Made by a program: the position numbers and the translations under genes
Assembly: GCF_042649685.1 (NCBI RefSeq)
Contig: NZ_JBHRZT010000001.1
Location: 1 to 41,913, forward strand
DNA length: 41,913 bases
Source: Bacillus_BA songklensis
GTDB taxonomy: Bacteria; Bacillota; Bacilli; Bacillales; Bacillaceae_H
Reading direction: 5' to 3'
Part shown: piece after piece, positions 17,383-26,036 of the stretch
How positions within the stretch are numbered: the stretch's first letter is position 1
Layout: each line of letters opens with the position of its first letter
The notes under the pieces: model-generated
The model's database searches: none
The model's input: only the letters and a program-made list of their open reading frames with translations
Told to the model about the DNA's origin: nothing

Positions 17383-17766
17383 TTAATATTTAATGGTTAA
17401 ATCTTTAAAATCAATAACGATGCCTGTTTTTAACATAAAATCAATACCTAAGATTCCGTCAAATCCATAGAGTTCTTTTGTCATTCCTAATTGAAGCAAA
17501 AATGAATCTAACTTTTGTCCATCAACCTCTACATTTTGTACATCTTGTTCATAACAAAGCTCGCTATATCCACCGACTCCATACATCCGTTTCGATTTCC
17601 CGTTTATAATATCCAGTTCTATACCTATTTCTACAAGAAGATCCGTGTCAAATATCGTAGTTACACATCCTGTATCTAATAGTACATTTTCCAATACAAT
17701 TGTTTTTTCAGCATGTGTCATTTCTATCGTTGCAATAGGAAGACCGTTTTCTAATCTTACTTTCAT
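17383..17766 (-). CDS. Retropepsin-like aspartic protease domain protein
   Basis: A 127-aa single-domain protein. The catalytic triad region VLLDTGCVTTIFD (DTG near residue 31) and the second hydrophobic-glycine element GFDGILGIDFMLKTG near 103-117 give the clan AA retropepsin pattern. Such domains work as homodimers. There is no signal peptide or membrane anchor. It starts with ATG four bases inside the end of the upstream gene (ATGA overlap), so the two are coupled. The physiological target is unknown. Confidence 0.8.
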   Translation of the reverse strand: MKVRLENGLPIATIEMTHAEKTIVLENVLLDTGCVTTIFDTDLLVEIGIELDIINGKSKRMYGVGGYSELCYEQDVQNVEVDGQKLDSFLLQLGMTKELYGFDGILGIDFMLKTGIVIDFKDLTIKY

Positions 17767-18023
17767 ACTCGTCCCCGGACACCAATAAAGTGTTGTTCTT
17801 CCACTTCAATTTGTTCTTTACTTGTATGGAAAATGTATAATTCTCTCTCAGGAAATTCACGATGTAGCTTTTTATAACCACTCCATGCTGTATTTGAACT
17901 TCTATGTTCCTCTAAGACAGACATTTCTTCAATGATTCGTTTATTTTCTTTTGAGTAAGCAGAGACAGCTTCCACTAATACATATTTATCAGGATACTGT
18001 TTTCTTATTTCCGTCCATTTCAA
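17763..18023 (-). CDS. Small partner protein coupled to the retropepsin
   Basis: An 86-aa soluble protein beginning MKWTEIRKQYPDKYVLVEAV, with a C-terminal segment ELYIFHTSKEQIEVEEQHFI. TTG at 18023 is chosen because GAGGGGGTA lies about eight bases upstream, and upstream in-frame codons lack a site. I do not know a function. Its overlap with the retropepsin gene suggests a two-gene unit in which it may be substrate, regulator or partner. Confidence 0.7.
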   Translation of the reverse strand: MKWTEIRKQYPDKYVLVEAVSAYSKENKRIIEEMSVLEEHRSSNTAWSGYKKLHREFPERELYIFHTSKEQIEVEEQHFIGVRGRV

Positions 18024-18253
18024 AATCACTACCCCCTCAAATTTTCTTAAGCTTATCTTAACATACCACATACATTTTTATAAAAGGGGTTATTTTATTA
18101 AATTTCTGGCCCCATGAGAATCGCTTATTCGTCGCAAAATTATCGGGCCTATTTCTTTTAGATTATATGTATATCAATCTGCCAAACTGGAAAACCTTCA
18201 AATAGATATGTTATGCTATCCTCTCTACATACTATCTAAAAATAAAAGGATGA

Positions 18254-19115
18254 GGTTCTGGTGCAAAAACTTCAAGACAATTGCAATTAATCTCTAAAAC
18301 TTGGACATACTGATATTATTACTCTCAAAAAGGTGCGTGATCAGTATGAAAAAACAACATTTATTCAAGTGGAAGCATTATCATCCTGATATTATTTTGT
18401 TAACGATAAGATGGTACCTACGGTATAGCCTCAGTTTTCGTGATTTGGTGGAAATGATGGAAGAACGGGGCTTATCTATGGCCCACACAACTATTATGCG
18501 TTGGGTTCATCAATATGGGCCTGAATTAGATGAAAGAGTACGACGTCATCTTAAAACAACAAATGATTCCTGGAGAGTCGACGAAACGTATATGGAAGTA
18601 AAAGGTCAATGGATGTATTTATATCGTGCAGTCGATTCAGAAGGGAATACTATTGATTTTTATCTAAGTGAATCAAGAGATAAGCAAGCAGCCAAGCGCT
18701 TCCTCAAGAAAGCCTTGGCTTTTTCGTATGTTTCCAAACCTCGTGTCATAACAGTGGATAAAAACCCAGCCTATCCTGTAGCTATTCAGGAGTTAAAAGA
18801 AGAGATGAGTATGCCCGAAGACATACAAGTACGACAAATTCAGTATCTGAATAATATTGTTGAACAGGATCACCGTTTCATTAAGAAAATAGGGCGTACC
18901 ATGTTAGGGTTAAAGTCATTTCAAACAGCCACTTGGATTTTAAAAGGCGTTGAAGCGATGCATATGATGAAAAAGGGACAACTTCGACAAGGGATGAAGT
19001 CTGCCCAAAATGAAGTAAAATTCATACATAGACTGTTCGGGTTGGCCGCCTAATGAGTTATCTGAAAGTAAACCTACAATTTTTTTCTATTCGTCTTTGT
19101 ATTTGCACCAGAACC
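18254..19115 (+). mobile_element. Complete IS6-family element (IS240-like)
   Basis: An 862-bp element bounded by GGTTCTGGTGCAAA and its inverted copy TTTGCACCAGAACC, with one transposase gene inside. The size and ends fit IS240-type members of IS6. The 8-bp flanks (AAGGATGA left, TGCGTAAT right) do not match, so there is no target duplication. That suggests the copy has recombined with another. Confidence 0.9.
18346..19053 (+). CDS. IS6-family DDE transposase
   Basis: A 235-aa transposase with an N-terminal helix-turn-helix region (LSFRDLVEMMEERGLSMAHT) and a DDE core: Asp in WRVDETYMEV, Asp in ITVDKNPAYP and Glu in NIVEQDHRFIKK. All three catalytic residues are present, so it looks functional. 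ATG at 18346 is chosen over an upstream in-frame codon because AAAAAGGTG lies 9 bases before it and IS6 proteins start near this point. Confidence 0.93.
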   Translation: MKKQHLFKWKHYHPDIILLTIRWYLRYSLSFRDLVEMMEERGLSMAHTTIMRWVHQYGPELDERVRRHLKTTNDSWRVDETYMEVKGQWMYLYRAVDSEGNTIDFYLSESRDKQAAKRFLKKALAFSYVSKPRVITVDKNPAYPVAIQELKEEMSMPEDIQVRQIQYLNNIVEQDHRFIKKIGRTMLGLKSFQTATWILKGVEAMHMMKKGQLRQGMKSAQNEVKFIHRLFGLAA

Positions 19116-19135
19116 TGCGTAATTGAAAACTATCC

Positions 19136-19200
19136 TGCTCCGTTAGCCTCCCATGCAGTACAAGCGCTGCACTACAGAGGATGAAAATGGATGATAATGA
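19136..19200 (+). repeat. Dispersed palindromic repeat, copy E (degenerate)
   Basis: CCGTTAGCCTCCCATGCAGT, a GTGCAGCGCTTGTAC-type dyad and CAGAGGATGAAAATGGATGA follow the same order as the repeat at 32401-32460 with several changes. It lies just right of the IS6 element. The remainder of 19201-19417 shows no gene I can support. Confidence 0.4.
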
Positions 19201-19417
19201 CTATCTGATTCTATGGCTGACGAAGAAGGTCGATATACTATGGTGCCTTAGAGCCCAACCGCTAGTCTGACTCCGGTGACCATGGTGTGCCACAGATTGC
19301 CGTGCCTTATATGAGTAGCATCTATGGGGAATTATCCTTTTTTTGGTTGCTGCACCAGCTTAGACTATTTCAACTCTGTATGACGAAAGGTTTGCCCTTT
19401 TTGTCCCATGAAAAAAT

Positions 19418-19483
19418 CCCCTCCAAGTATAGTGTAACAGCCACTTATGAAAAGTGGGCTTTTTACACTGTCTACTTAGAGGG
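19418..19483 (-). terminator. Terminator of the 612-aa replication-region gene
   Basis: A long imperfect inverted repeat (CCCTCCAAGTATAGTGTAAC with AGTGTAAAAAGCCCACTT-type complement, loop ATGAA) lies 42 bases past the stop. On the minus strand the stem is followed by GGGGATTTTTTC. Confidence 0.6.
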
Positions 19484-19524
19484 AATAATATCACAACACG
19501 TTCTCTTTTCACCAACAGATCTTA

Positions 19525-21363
19525 TTATCCTTCTAAAATCCATTTCTTCATTTTCTCGATGTTATCAGGTAGCGGCTTTTCAATCATGCCCCGCTCAAAT
19601 CTTGAAAGTGTCGTACGACCAATGCCGATTTGTTCAGCCGCTTCTGTAATATTCAACCCTCTCTTTTTTCGTACTTCTTTAATGAGCTCCCCAGTAATGT
19701 CAATATCCTCTCCATAGAAAAGAGTCATTTGTTTTCCAAATCCATTTTCTTCTTCGCCCTCTTGTTCTTCTAGATAAGTGGATTCTCGGTAAGTTCTTTT
19801 GATCTCTTTTTTAGCCAAATACTCAATGGGGTTTTCATAGGTTTCCTCCTGATCATCTAATTCTAGGAAACTTAACAGAGCTTTTGTATCCTTTAATGAT
19901 GCAGGTTTATCAGGTGGCAAAGCAGTTAACTCTCTGGCATCGATTCTGTAGTGCTCCAAGACAGAATGAGGCGGATGAATTACTACTTTTAGGTGTAACC
20001 AATAGTTTTCGAGCCAGCCTTTTTTACGCCCGATAATAGTCTCATCGATTCCTCCTTCATATTCCCAATCCCCTATGACCCCATCATCTTTTAATGTATT
20101 GAGTACTTTTTCAAATCCGTCCTTGGTTCTAGAAGCGTATCTATTCTCGACTTTAAATTCCATAACACTCAGCAATCCTTTTTCGCCACCAATGCTATAA
20201 GGCCTTAAAAAATCCCTTTTACTCTTCCGAATGCGCCATTGCCATGAGAGATAGCGTGTTAACCTTTTATGATATTTCTCTTTCTCAGGATTATATTCAA
20301 GCGCTTTTAGTGATAAATAGCCTACAGAATTCGTAGAACCGTATAAATAGTTGGCTAAAATTTGCCCCGGCTTAATCGAGCATTCATAAATACCTACAGG
20401 ATTATCATTGTTATCATATAAGACTGTAATATTATCCATTAAGAATAATCGTTTAAATTTACCGCTTTTATAATCGCTTAACTCCACATGCTTTCGGCGA
20501 TCTACTAATTCCAACTCATCGTTTTCGTCTAGCCTTACCCAAATAGCTGCCAATGCAGCAATTCGCTTCATGACTTCTTCACGTTGCTTTTTTCGGTATG
20601 TAATGGAGGAGTTTTTTCCATTAAAACGTCCTTGTAGTTGACGCAAACTTAAAACATCATCAGAATGGAAGTTGATCATGGCATCTGGGTGGTGGGCCTT
20701 TTTCATCCAGACATATGAAATAATGTCGAATATGTCACTTGTGAGATCATCCATAGAGGTAATGGCTTCACCGATGAGGTTCTCCCATATTCCCAGCTCT
20801 TCTTTGGTCAATCCAAGCTCTTCGTTATCATCTGCTCTCAGTTGGGCAACGGCTTTTACTTTCTTTTTGTCCATAATCTTGACTGTTGGATAAGGATCGC
20901 TTAACATCTGGCCTTGTTTAAAGGTATTTTTACTGATAGCGTCACGTAACTGATAGATTAATGCGTCACTATTAGACTCTATATGGCTTTGTTTTAGTAA
21001 TTCTGTAATTATTTCTTGGTTAGAGCTTCTGGTATTTCCGCGTTTTCTCTTTAATTTTTTGGATTGGGCTTGAACCCCAAGTAAATCCTCTTTGATGGAT
21101 TCCTCCAACACAATTTCAATCTTGTCCCCGTATTCTTGCACAATTTCGTCGATTTCTATATTTGACGACTTGCTTATTAAATCAATAATAGTATACAAGG
21201 CAGAAAAGGATTTGGAATTAATTTGTAGCTGTCCATCTTTTTCTTGATATTCGCCTTGAATGGCTTGTTCCCATATTGTTACGATATCAGGCCTATGCTG
21301 ATAAAGTTTTTTCGCCGCGAAATAAATTTTCATAATTTTCTCTTCCAAGGTTACTACTTTCAA
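19525..21363 (-). CDS. Candidate plasmid replication protein with C-terminal XRE helix-turn-helix
   Basis: A 612-aa soluble, charged protein that I do not recognise with certainty. Residues 1-200 are helical and acidic/basic, with a Lys/Arg-rich patch near 103-113 (KKLKRKRGNTR). Residues 240-520 are a mixed alpha/beta body. A canonical XRE helix-turn-helix is at the end (GLNITEAAEQIGIGRTTLSRFERG, about 570-595). It is divergent from the 512-aa gene across the iteron array and shares a promoter box with it, so replication initiation or its control is the best guess. The start may be TTG at 21363 (GGCGGG upstream) or the ATG ten codons later (GGAAGAG upstream). Confidence 0.6.
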   Translation of the reverse strand: MKVVTLEEKIMKIYFAAKKLYQHRPDIVTIWEQAIQGEYQEKDGQLQINSKSFSALYTIIDLISKSSNIEIDEIVQEYGDKIEIVLEESIKEDLLGVQAQSKKLKRKRGNTRSSNQEIITELLKQSHIESNSDALIYQLRDAISKNTFKQGQMLSDPYPTVKIMDKKKVKAVAQLRADDNEELGLTKEELGIWENLIGEAITSMDDLTSDIFDIISYVWMKKAHHPDAMINFHSDDVLSLRQLQGRFNGKNSSITYRKKQREEVMKRIAALAAIWVRLDENDELELVDRRKHVELSDYKSGKFKRLFLMDNITVLYDNNDNPVGIYECSIKPGQILANYLYGSTNSVGYLSLKALEYNPEKEKYHKRLTRYLSWQWRIRKSKRDFLRPYSIGGEKGLLSVMEFKVENRYASRTKDGFEKVLNTLKDDGVIGDWEYEGGIDETIIGRKKGWLENYWLHLKVVIHPPHSVLEHYRIDARELTALPPDKPASLKDTKALLSFLELDDQEETYENPIEYLAKKEIKRTYRESTYLEEQEGEEENGFGKQMTLFYGEDIDITGELIKEVRKKRGLNITEAAEQIGIGRTTLSRFERGMIEKPLPDNIEKMKKWILEG

Positions 21364-21418
21364 ACATTCCCGCCTGCCTTTCTCCTCTTTATTTAATAGG
21401 GTTCACGCTTTTTGTCAG

Positions 21419-21439
21419 CATTTTAATAAATGAGCGTGC
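21419..21439 (-). promoter_or_regulatory. Shared promoter box before the 612-aa gene
   Basis: On the minus strand this reads GCACGCTCATTTATTAAAAT followed by G. It matches 19 of 21 positions of the plus-strand box at 22479-22499 upstream of the opposite gene. It probably combines an operator (GTGCACGCTCATTT) with a -10 region. Related TTCACGCTTTT elements occur at about 21402 and 21573. Confidence 0.55.
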
Positions 21440-21851
21440 ACATGTCTATCATTATATACAAAGTCTGAATTCATTTGCTGGTTATATGTCAATCAAAATC
21501 CATCGTATACCTTTATTCATATTTTATCATTATAACTATTTTTTCTGTCTACCATTCTTTATGACGTTTTTTGTTCACGCTTTTGTTTAGATGCACACTT
21601 TTTGCCCATTTTTGCCTCAAATCCTTCCTTGTTCGTGCACGTTCTTCTTTTTTAGAGGGAAAATGTGCACACAAACCTGGCCAGACAAGAATGTATAGAG
21701 TTTAACGAACCCCATTTTGCCAATGATTGTATATAAATATCCATATATATATACAAAAATGTACAAAAATCCATCTTTTATATCCATGTAATGTAAATAG
21801 CACACTATCTTTCCTGAGCAACATGAATCCTCACACTTTCGTGCATCTTCT

Positions 21852-22381
21852 GGGCGACACTTCACTTCACCTTTTTATGAAAGGGGCGACTTTTCACTTC
21901 ACCTTTCCGTGCATGAGGGCGACTTTTCACTTCACCTTTTTTGTGCACAAAGGAAGACTTTTCACTTCACCTTTCTTTCTTCATTAAAACTTTAAAAAGC
22001 CTGATACGACAATCTTTTTAAACGCGAAGAAACATCCTTATGTAACGTTTTGCATACCAGGTGATTGAAAAGAACGACTTCACGATTCACCTTTATGTGC
22101 ATACGGGCGACTTTTCCTTTCACCTTTTGCCCTTTTTGGGCGACACTTCCTTTCACCTTTTTCTCAAAGGGCGACACTTCCTTTCACCTTTTCATGCACG
22201 TATTGGGCGACTTTTCACTTCACCTTTTCGTGCATATCTTATTTTCTTTCTCCTTGAATATTTCCAGAAAAGCTTGATATAACAACGTTTATAAACGTGC
22301 ACGCTCCTATTGCAATCAGTAACAGAGGGCGACTTTATAATTCACATTTCATTGTCTGAGGGCGACACTTCCTTTCACATT
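21852..22381 (+). repeat. Iteron array, probable replication origin (two tandem modules)
   Basis: Copies of GGGCGACWYTTCMYTTCACC begin at 21852, 21884, 21917, 21951 (degenerate), 22072 (degenerate), 22105, 22138, 22169, 22205, 22327 and 22360. Spacing within clusters is 31-36 bp, close to three helical turns. The first copy of each four-iteron cluster is 253 bp apart (21852, 22105). The AT-rich spacers after each cluster also resemble each other (AAAAGCCTGATACGACAA and AAAAGCTTGATATAACAA). This is the pattern of an iteron-regulated plasmid origin, duplicated once. Small frames over the array are by-products of the repeat. Confidence 0.85.
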
Positions 22382-22478
22382 AAAAAAGTTTTACCTAATT
22401 TGACCAAATAGATATATCAAGGGTTCAAAAGGCGTGCGCACCGTGCATTTCCCCTCTAATTAGAAGCGGGCAAATCAT

Positions 22479-22499
22479 GCACGCTCATTTGTTATAATG
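22479..22499 (+). promoter_or_regulatory. Shared promoter box before the 512-aa gene
   Basis: GCACGCTCATTTGTTATAAT followed by G contains a perfect TATAAT (22493-22498) and the GCACGCTCATTT element also found in front of the divergent gene. No good -35 is visible at 17 bases, so an activator or the replication protein may assist here, or repress. Confidence 0.55.
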
Positions 22500-22592
22500 T
22501 TTCAAAAACCAACAACGTGATTTGTCGAATGTTACTCTTTGATATAAGAATCAGCCGATAAAGGAAAAAACAACAGAAAGGTGGTGGAACTC

Positions 22593-24131
22593 ATGGACAT
22601 ACTGTCAAATGGTTTTGGTTTGGAAAAAGGACAAAAGACTGAGCCTATTACCATTAACTACGGCTTTATGAATGCACTGTTTAATATTGAATTGCGATAT
22701 GGATCGGGTGAAATGTTTCCCATTACTAAGCATCAAGAGCAGTCCAAACAACGCTATCGTCTATTGCATCATTTAGTCCGTTCTGATTTTTACACAGCGA
22801 TTCTGTTACAGACAGTGTGTCACGCAAATACATATGAAATTAATAATGTGAACTATGCATCTTTATATGATGCTCTTTGCGCCTGGTATGAGGATCCCAT
22901 CTCCTTTCATGACTTTGTGATCTCTCTAAAGAAATTTGAACTGCTGAATCTCATCATGCTTTCTAATAAACGTGACAATGGCCGCTTTGATGTGCAGCTT
23001 CGAATTCAGGAGAAAGATACCTTTTTCGTCGTAGCTCCTACCATTATATTTACAAAGAAGTTTACAGACCTAACAGTTTCTCATTGGAAGTTATTTTTTG
23101 CTGCACTCTTACAAACAGGTAAAGATAAACATAAACTTATTTTCCGCTATTTTGATAATGATAAAAATGAGAATATGATGCATAAAGGGTTAAAACAATT
23201 CCTTCATAAACAGCAATCTTCCGATGTCAAGCGCTTAATTGAAGAATTGCTTGTTCTCCCAGTTTGCAATGGACAACCCTTACTGGCTCGTCCCAAAGAT
23301 CAACTTACATACAAAAAGAGCGGACGTAAATACCATATCGCTTATTTTGTCCTGAACCCCGAATTGATATTGCCTCATCAAAAAGGACGTAAATATCATT
23401 TTCCCATCCAACCTAGTATTAAATTTTCGCGATTTGCTAGGTTTATTAAGCATGAAATGGAAAAAATGGGGCTTTCTGAGCACTTTTTATTTAACTTTGA
23501 CCTTCTGGATCAAGTCATAAGCACGCTAAAACCCAAAGGAAAGGTCATCGCCCGTCATGTTCTACATAAAGTAAAGGAATATGTAAATGAGCATAAGTTT
23601 CTCCCTGAGCGCTTAAAAGACTTTATGGAATCCATCTCAAGAAGCCGGATGAGAGCAGTCATTGAGAACCTAGCCAGAGAAGAGAAAATCCATCAATGGA
23701 TTGCTCCACACTTGAAAGGTGAAGCAAAGGAACACCGTATATATGAATTCATAAATCGCATGAGCTTTTTTGCTCCTACAACTTTACGAAAAATGTTTAG
23801 AAGAGCCTATTCTTATTTACAAAAGTACTATACGACCTTAGCTTTATATTCTTACACTGATTATTGCAACGTAGAATTCTTTGAACGCATGCCAATGATC
23901 AAAGAAATTCGCCAAACAGCAGCTCGTAAAAAGGTGTGCCCTGTTTCTTACGCGGCTCTTGAAAGAGAAGCAATGGATATTTGGCACTCTCATCCTGAGT
24001 GGGAAGAATGGGAAGCGGTTAAAAATATCGGTCAGTGGTTATTAGAAGAAGTGGAAAAGTTAGAGGCGAAAGATACAATGGCCTATTTACCGGATGGTAT
24101 AGTGCTGGAAGATCTTCTGCTCTCACTGTAA
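22593..24131 (+). CDS. Large unknown protein of the replication region
   Basis: A 512-aa soluble protein with no motif I can name. It is rich in aromatic, Lys and His residues. The middle has KKSGRKYHIAYFVL and KGRKYHFPIQPS as an imperfect internal repeat about 30 residues apart. The C-terminal half is helical (SRSRMRAVIENLAREEKIHQ, FERMPMIKEIRQTAARKK). It lies immediately downstream of the iterons and shares a promoter box with the divergent 612-aa gene. It is therefore an alternative candidate for the initiator, or an accessory replication factor. ATG at 22593 is preferred, with AAAGGTGGTGG six bases upstream; an in-frame GTG at 22581 has no site. Confidence 0.65.
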   Translation: MDILSNGFGLEKGQKTEPITINYGFMNALFNIELRYGSGEMFPITKHQEQSKQRYRLLHHLVRSDFYTAILLQTVCHANTYEINNVNYASLYDALCAWYEDPISFHDFVISLKKFELLNLIMLSNKRDNGRFDVQLRIQEKDTFFVVAPTIIFTKKFTDLTVSHWKLFFAALLQTGKDKHKLIFRYFDNDKNENMMHKGLKQFLHKQQSSDVKRLIEELLVLPVCNGQPLLARPKDQLTYKKSGRKYHIAYFVLNPELILPHQKGRKYHFPIQPSIKFSRFARFIKHEMEKMGLSEHFLFNFDLLDQVISTLKPKGKVIARHVLHKVKEYVNEHKFLPERLKDFMESISRSRMRAVIENLAREEKIHQWIAPHLKGEAKEHRIYEFINRMSFFAPTTLRKMFRRAYSYLQKYYTTLALYSYTDYCNVEFFERMPMIKEIRQTAARKKVCPVSYAALEREAMDIWHSHPEWEEWEAVKNIGQWLLEEVEKLEAKDTMAYLPDGIVLEDLLLSL

Positions 24132-24143
24132 ATAGACTTATGT

Positions 24144-24180
24144 GCCCCTCCCCTTTTTAAAACACTAAAAAGGATGGGGC
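24144..24180 (+). terminator. Hairpin after the 512-aa gene
   Basis: GCCCCTCCCCTTTTT and AAAAAGGATGGGGC pair around a short loop 12 bases after the stop. The U-run lies within the stem rather than after it, so termination strength is uncertain. Confidence 0.55.
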
Positions 24181-25049
24181 TCTTCGTCTTGCATTTAAAA
24201 AAAGAATGGATATGTTTTCTGATGTACATCTTATAGCCATTGGTTATTTTCACGGTAAGTAAGTTCTTTCACCATTAAAAAAGACGGATTTTTATCCATC
24301 CTGCGTTAACTTAAACATAAAAAAACAAAACAAAAATTGTGAGAAATTGTGAATATTAGGGAAAAGAAGGACAACTTTAGATGTATATAATTTCATTCAA
24401 ATGAAGAGGTGTGTTTAAATCATAAAAAAACAAAATTATAGTTGTTGACTTTGTATATATTGTGTATATTGTGGATAATAATCAACTCAGTTGCTATAAA
24501 ATCCAAAGAATGAATCTCTCTACACGACTTGTTTATTTATACAATGAAGCGGTTCAGTTTTAGTTAGTTTTTTTAGGAATAAAATGACCTTTCTCCAAAT
24601 TAAAATGGTTTTTTTATGATTAACTGAGTTCCACTTGGTTTTTTTACTTTCTAAATAAAAGTAACCCCTGGTATATCAATGGGTTTACCACTCTATATAA
24701 GGATTATTCTTTATAAAAGGATTTTACTTATATTTTTTATATAAGAAACAAAACAAATAAGTATCCATTGATAAAATATGAAGTAGGCCGTTCTTTAATA
24801 ACCGGTAATAATTGGATTATGCTATATGAGTTAATAAAGTGGCTTTTAAATCGTTCATATTTATTTTTCATAGATTGAATACAACTTTTCGATTAACTTA
24901 TTAATTTGGAGCCTTAATCTAATATTGTGAACTAATACATAATTACCCTACAAATATTTGCTCCTTATAAAGCTCTAGATGATCCACAATCTATATATAA
25001 CGATTCCAGATGAAGGAAAAAATGAAATTACATAACAAGGTGGGATAAT
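24181..25049. other. AT-rich gene-free stretch right of the replication region
   Basis: About 870 bases without a convincing reading frame. It holds a perfect DnaA box (24470-24478), alternating TATATA and TGTATATTG tracts at 24450-24475 and several A/T homopolymers. It could be a DNA-unwinding region or simply intergenic DNA. Confidence 0.5.
24470..24478 (-). promoter_or_regulatory. Perfect DnaA box
   Basis: The plus strand reads TGTGGATAA, the exact complement of the DnaA box TTATCCACA. It lies within AT-rich DNA 340 bases after the 512-aa gene. Such boxes recruit host DnaA to plasmid origins. A 9-mer can occur by chance at AT-rich sites. Confidence 0.45.
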
Positions 25050-25667
25050 ATGAACTCTCCACAGACAAGACATTCCAATAATAGTAATCGAACTCCAAAA
25101 GCAAAAGAATTGGAATTAAAGATATACAAGGCAGTCAATCAAAAAAGTACAATGGATGTAAAATCCCTTTTGACGGGTGATAAAGTATATAAAAAATCTC
25201 CGGATGGTTCGGAATACACCTATAATGGGCGTCTCTTAATTACCATTACGGAACATGGAAAAACATCAGCCAGAGCGTATATCGAGAAGAAAAAGATAAA
25301 GCCGATCCTTTATGCGATTATGAATCATACCTTCCATCAACGGTATGGGATAGGAATATCAATGAATACCGGATTTGAAGATTGGGGTCGTTCCGTGAAA
25401 GATGGTATTGAACGAGGACGACGCTTAAAGATTTTCTTTACAGAATATCAACAATACATGTTCCAGATTGAGGAAGGCCCAGTAGAGACCACAATTAAAG
25501 GCGGAAATAAGTTTAAACACCTGGAGAGAAAAGTCCAAAAGTATCTTTCTAGGGACGAATCACTCGAATTTGCTCATGAAGTCTACGACTATATTCAAAA
25601 CGAGGAGATTAAGGGTCTTTTAAATGGTCGTCCTCTTTATACGGTTATTCCAAGGTATGAGGAATAA
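25050..25667 (+). CDS. Hypothetical plasmid protein, 205 aa
   Basis: A soluble basic protein with a disordered polar N-terminus (NSPQTRHSNNSNRTPKAKEL). The body looks alpha/beta, with TYNGRLLITITEHGKTSARA and KKIKPILYAIMNHTFHQRYG, and the C-terminal part is helical. AACAAGGTGGG lies seven bases before the ATG, a strong site. I do not recognise a family. It stands alone between the replication region and the TnpB element, so neighbours give no functional hint. Confidence 0.7.
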   Translation: MNSPQTRHSNNSNRTPKAKELELKIYKAVNQKSTMDVKSLLTGDKVYKKSPDGSEYTYNGRLLITITEHGKTSARAYIEKKKIKPILYAIMNHTFHQRYGIGISMNTGFEDWGRSVKDGIERGRRLKIFFTEYQQYMFQIEEGPVETTIKGGNKFKHLERKVQKYLSRDESLEFAHEVYDYIQNEEIKGLLNGRPLYTVIPRYEE

Positions 25668-25892
25668 CATTCCGAGAAAAGTGATAACCTTACTGTTCTT
25701 TCTTGCAGGAGAGTAAAGTTTTTAACCTTTTCAATAGCTATGACAGAATTTCTTAATCAAATATCTTGTTCCTCCAGTTGCAGGATGATACTGAGTCCGA
25801 ACTGGGGGTGTCAAGAGGACTCACATCCAAAAATCCTCGTATGTAATCTTTTGATCAAATTTTTTTTAAGCCCCTAATACTTTATCATTTCC

Positions 25893-25975
25893 GACAGAAG
25901 ACTCCTACCTCAAGGAATGCGAAGGGCACAGCCCAACGAGTAGATGGGAGATGAATGGCGGTTGGCATTAGCCAA
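25893..25975 (+). other. TnpB-element 5' structured region
   Basis: AGAAGACTCCTACCTCAAGG, GAAGGGCACAGCCC and GTAGATGGGAGATGAATGG fold into nested hairpins 60-140 bases before tnpB. The same series of blocks recurs, diverged, at 37228-37300 without a tnpB. I take it as the left-end region of this IS200/IS605 (TnpB) lineage. Nothing else is seen in 25668-25892. Confidence 0.45.
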
Positions 25976-25992
25976 AATGATCCTCTTGATGG

Positions 25993-26012
25993 TATAATCA
26001 GAACAAATGTTC
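25993..26012 (+). promoter_or_regulatory. -10 element with overlapping LexA-like box before tnpB
   Basis: TATAAT (25993-25998) is followed two bases later by GAACAAATGTTC (26001-26012), which fits the core GAAC-N4-GTTC of Gram-positive LexA/DinR boxes. A LexA dimer here would block initiation. No good -35 is visible. Confidence 0.5.
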
Positions 26013-26036
26013 CTAATTCGTGAGGCGAGATCCATG

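Noticed and set aside
21727..22282. Several small reading frames of 60-86 codons over the iteron region
   Set aside because: Their translations merely repeat the iteron sequence (TFPFTF-like), and none has a ribosome site.
21852..22381. CRISPR array
   Set aside because: The repeats are spaced at 31-36 bp with almost no unique spacer and lie between two divergent genes without cas genes, so they are iterons.
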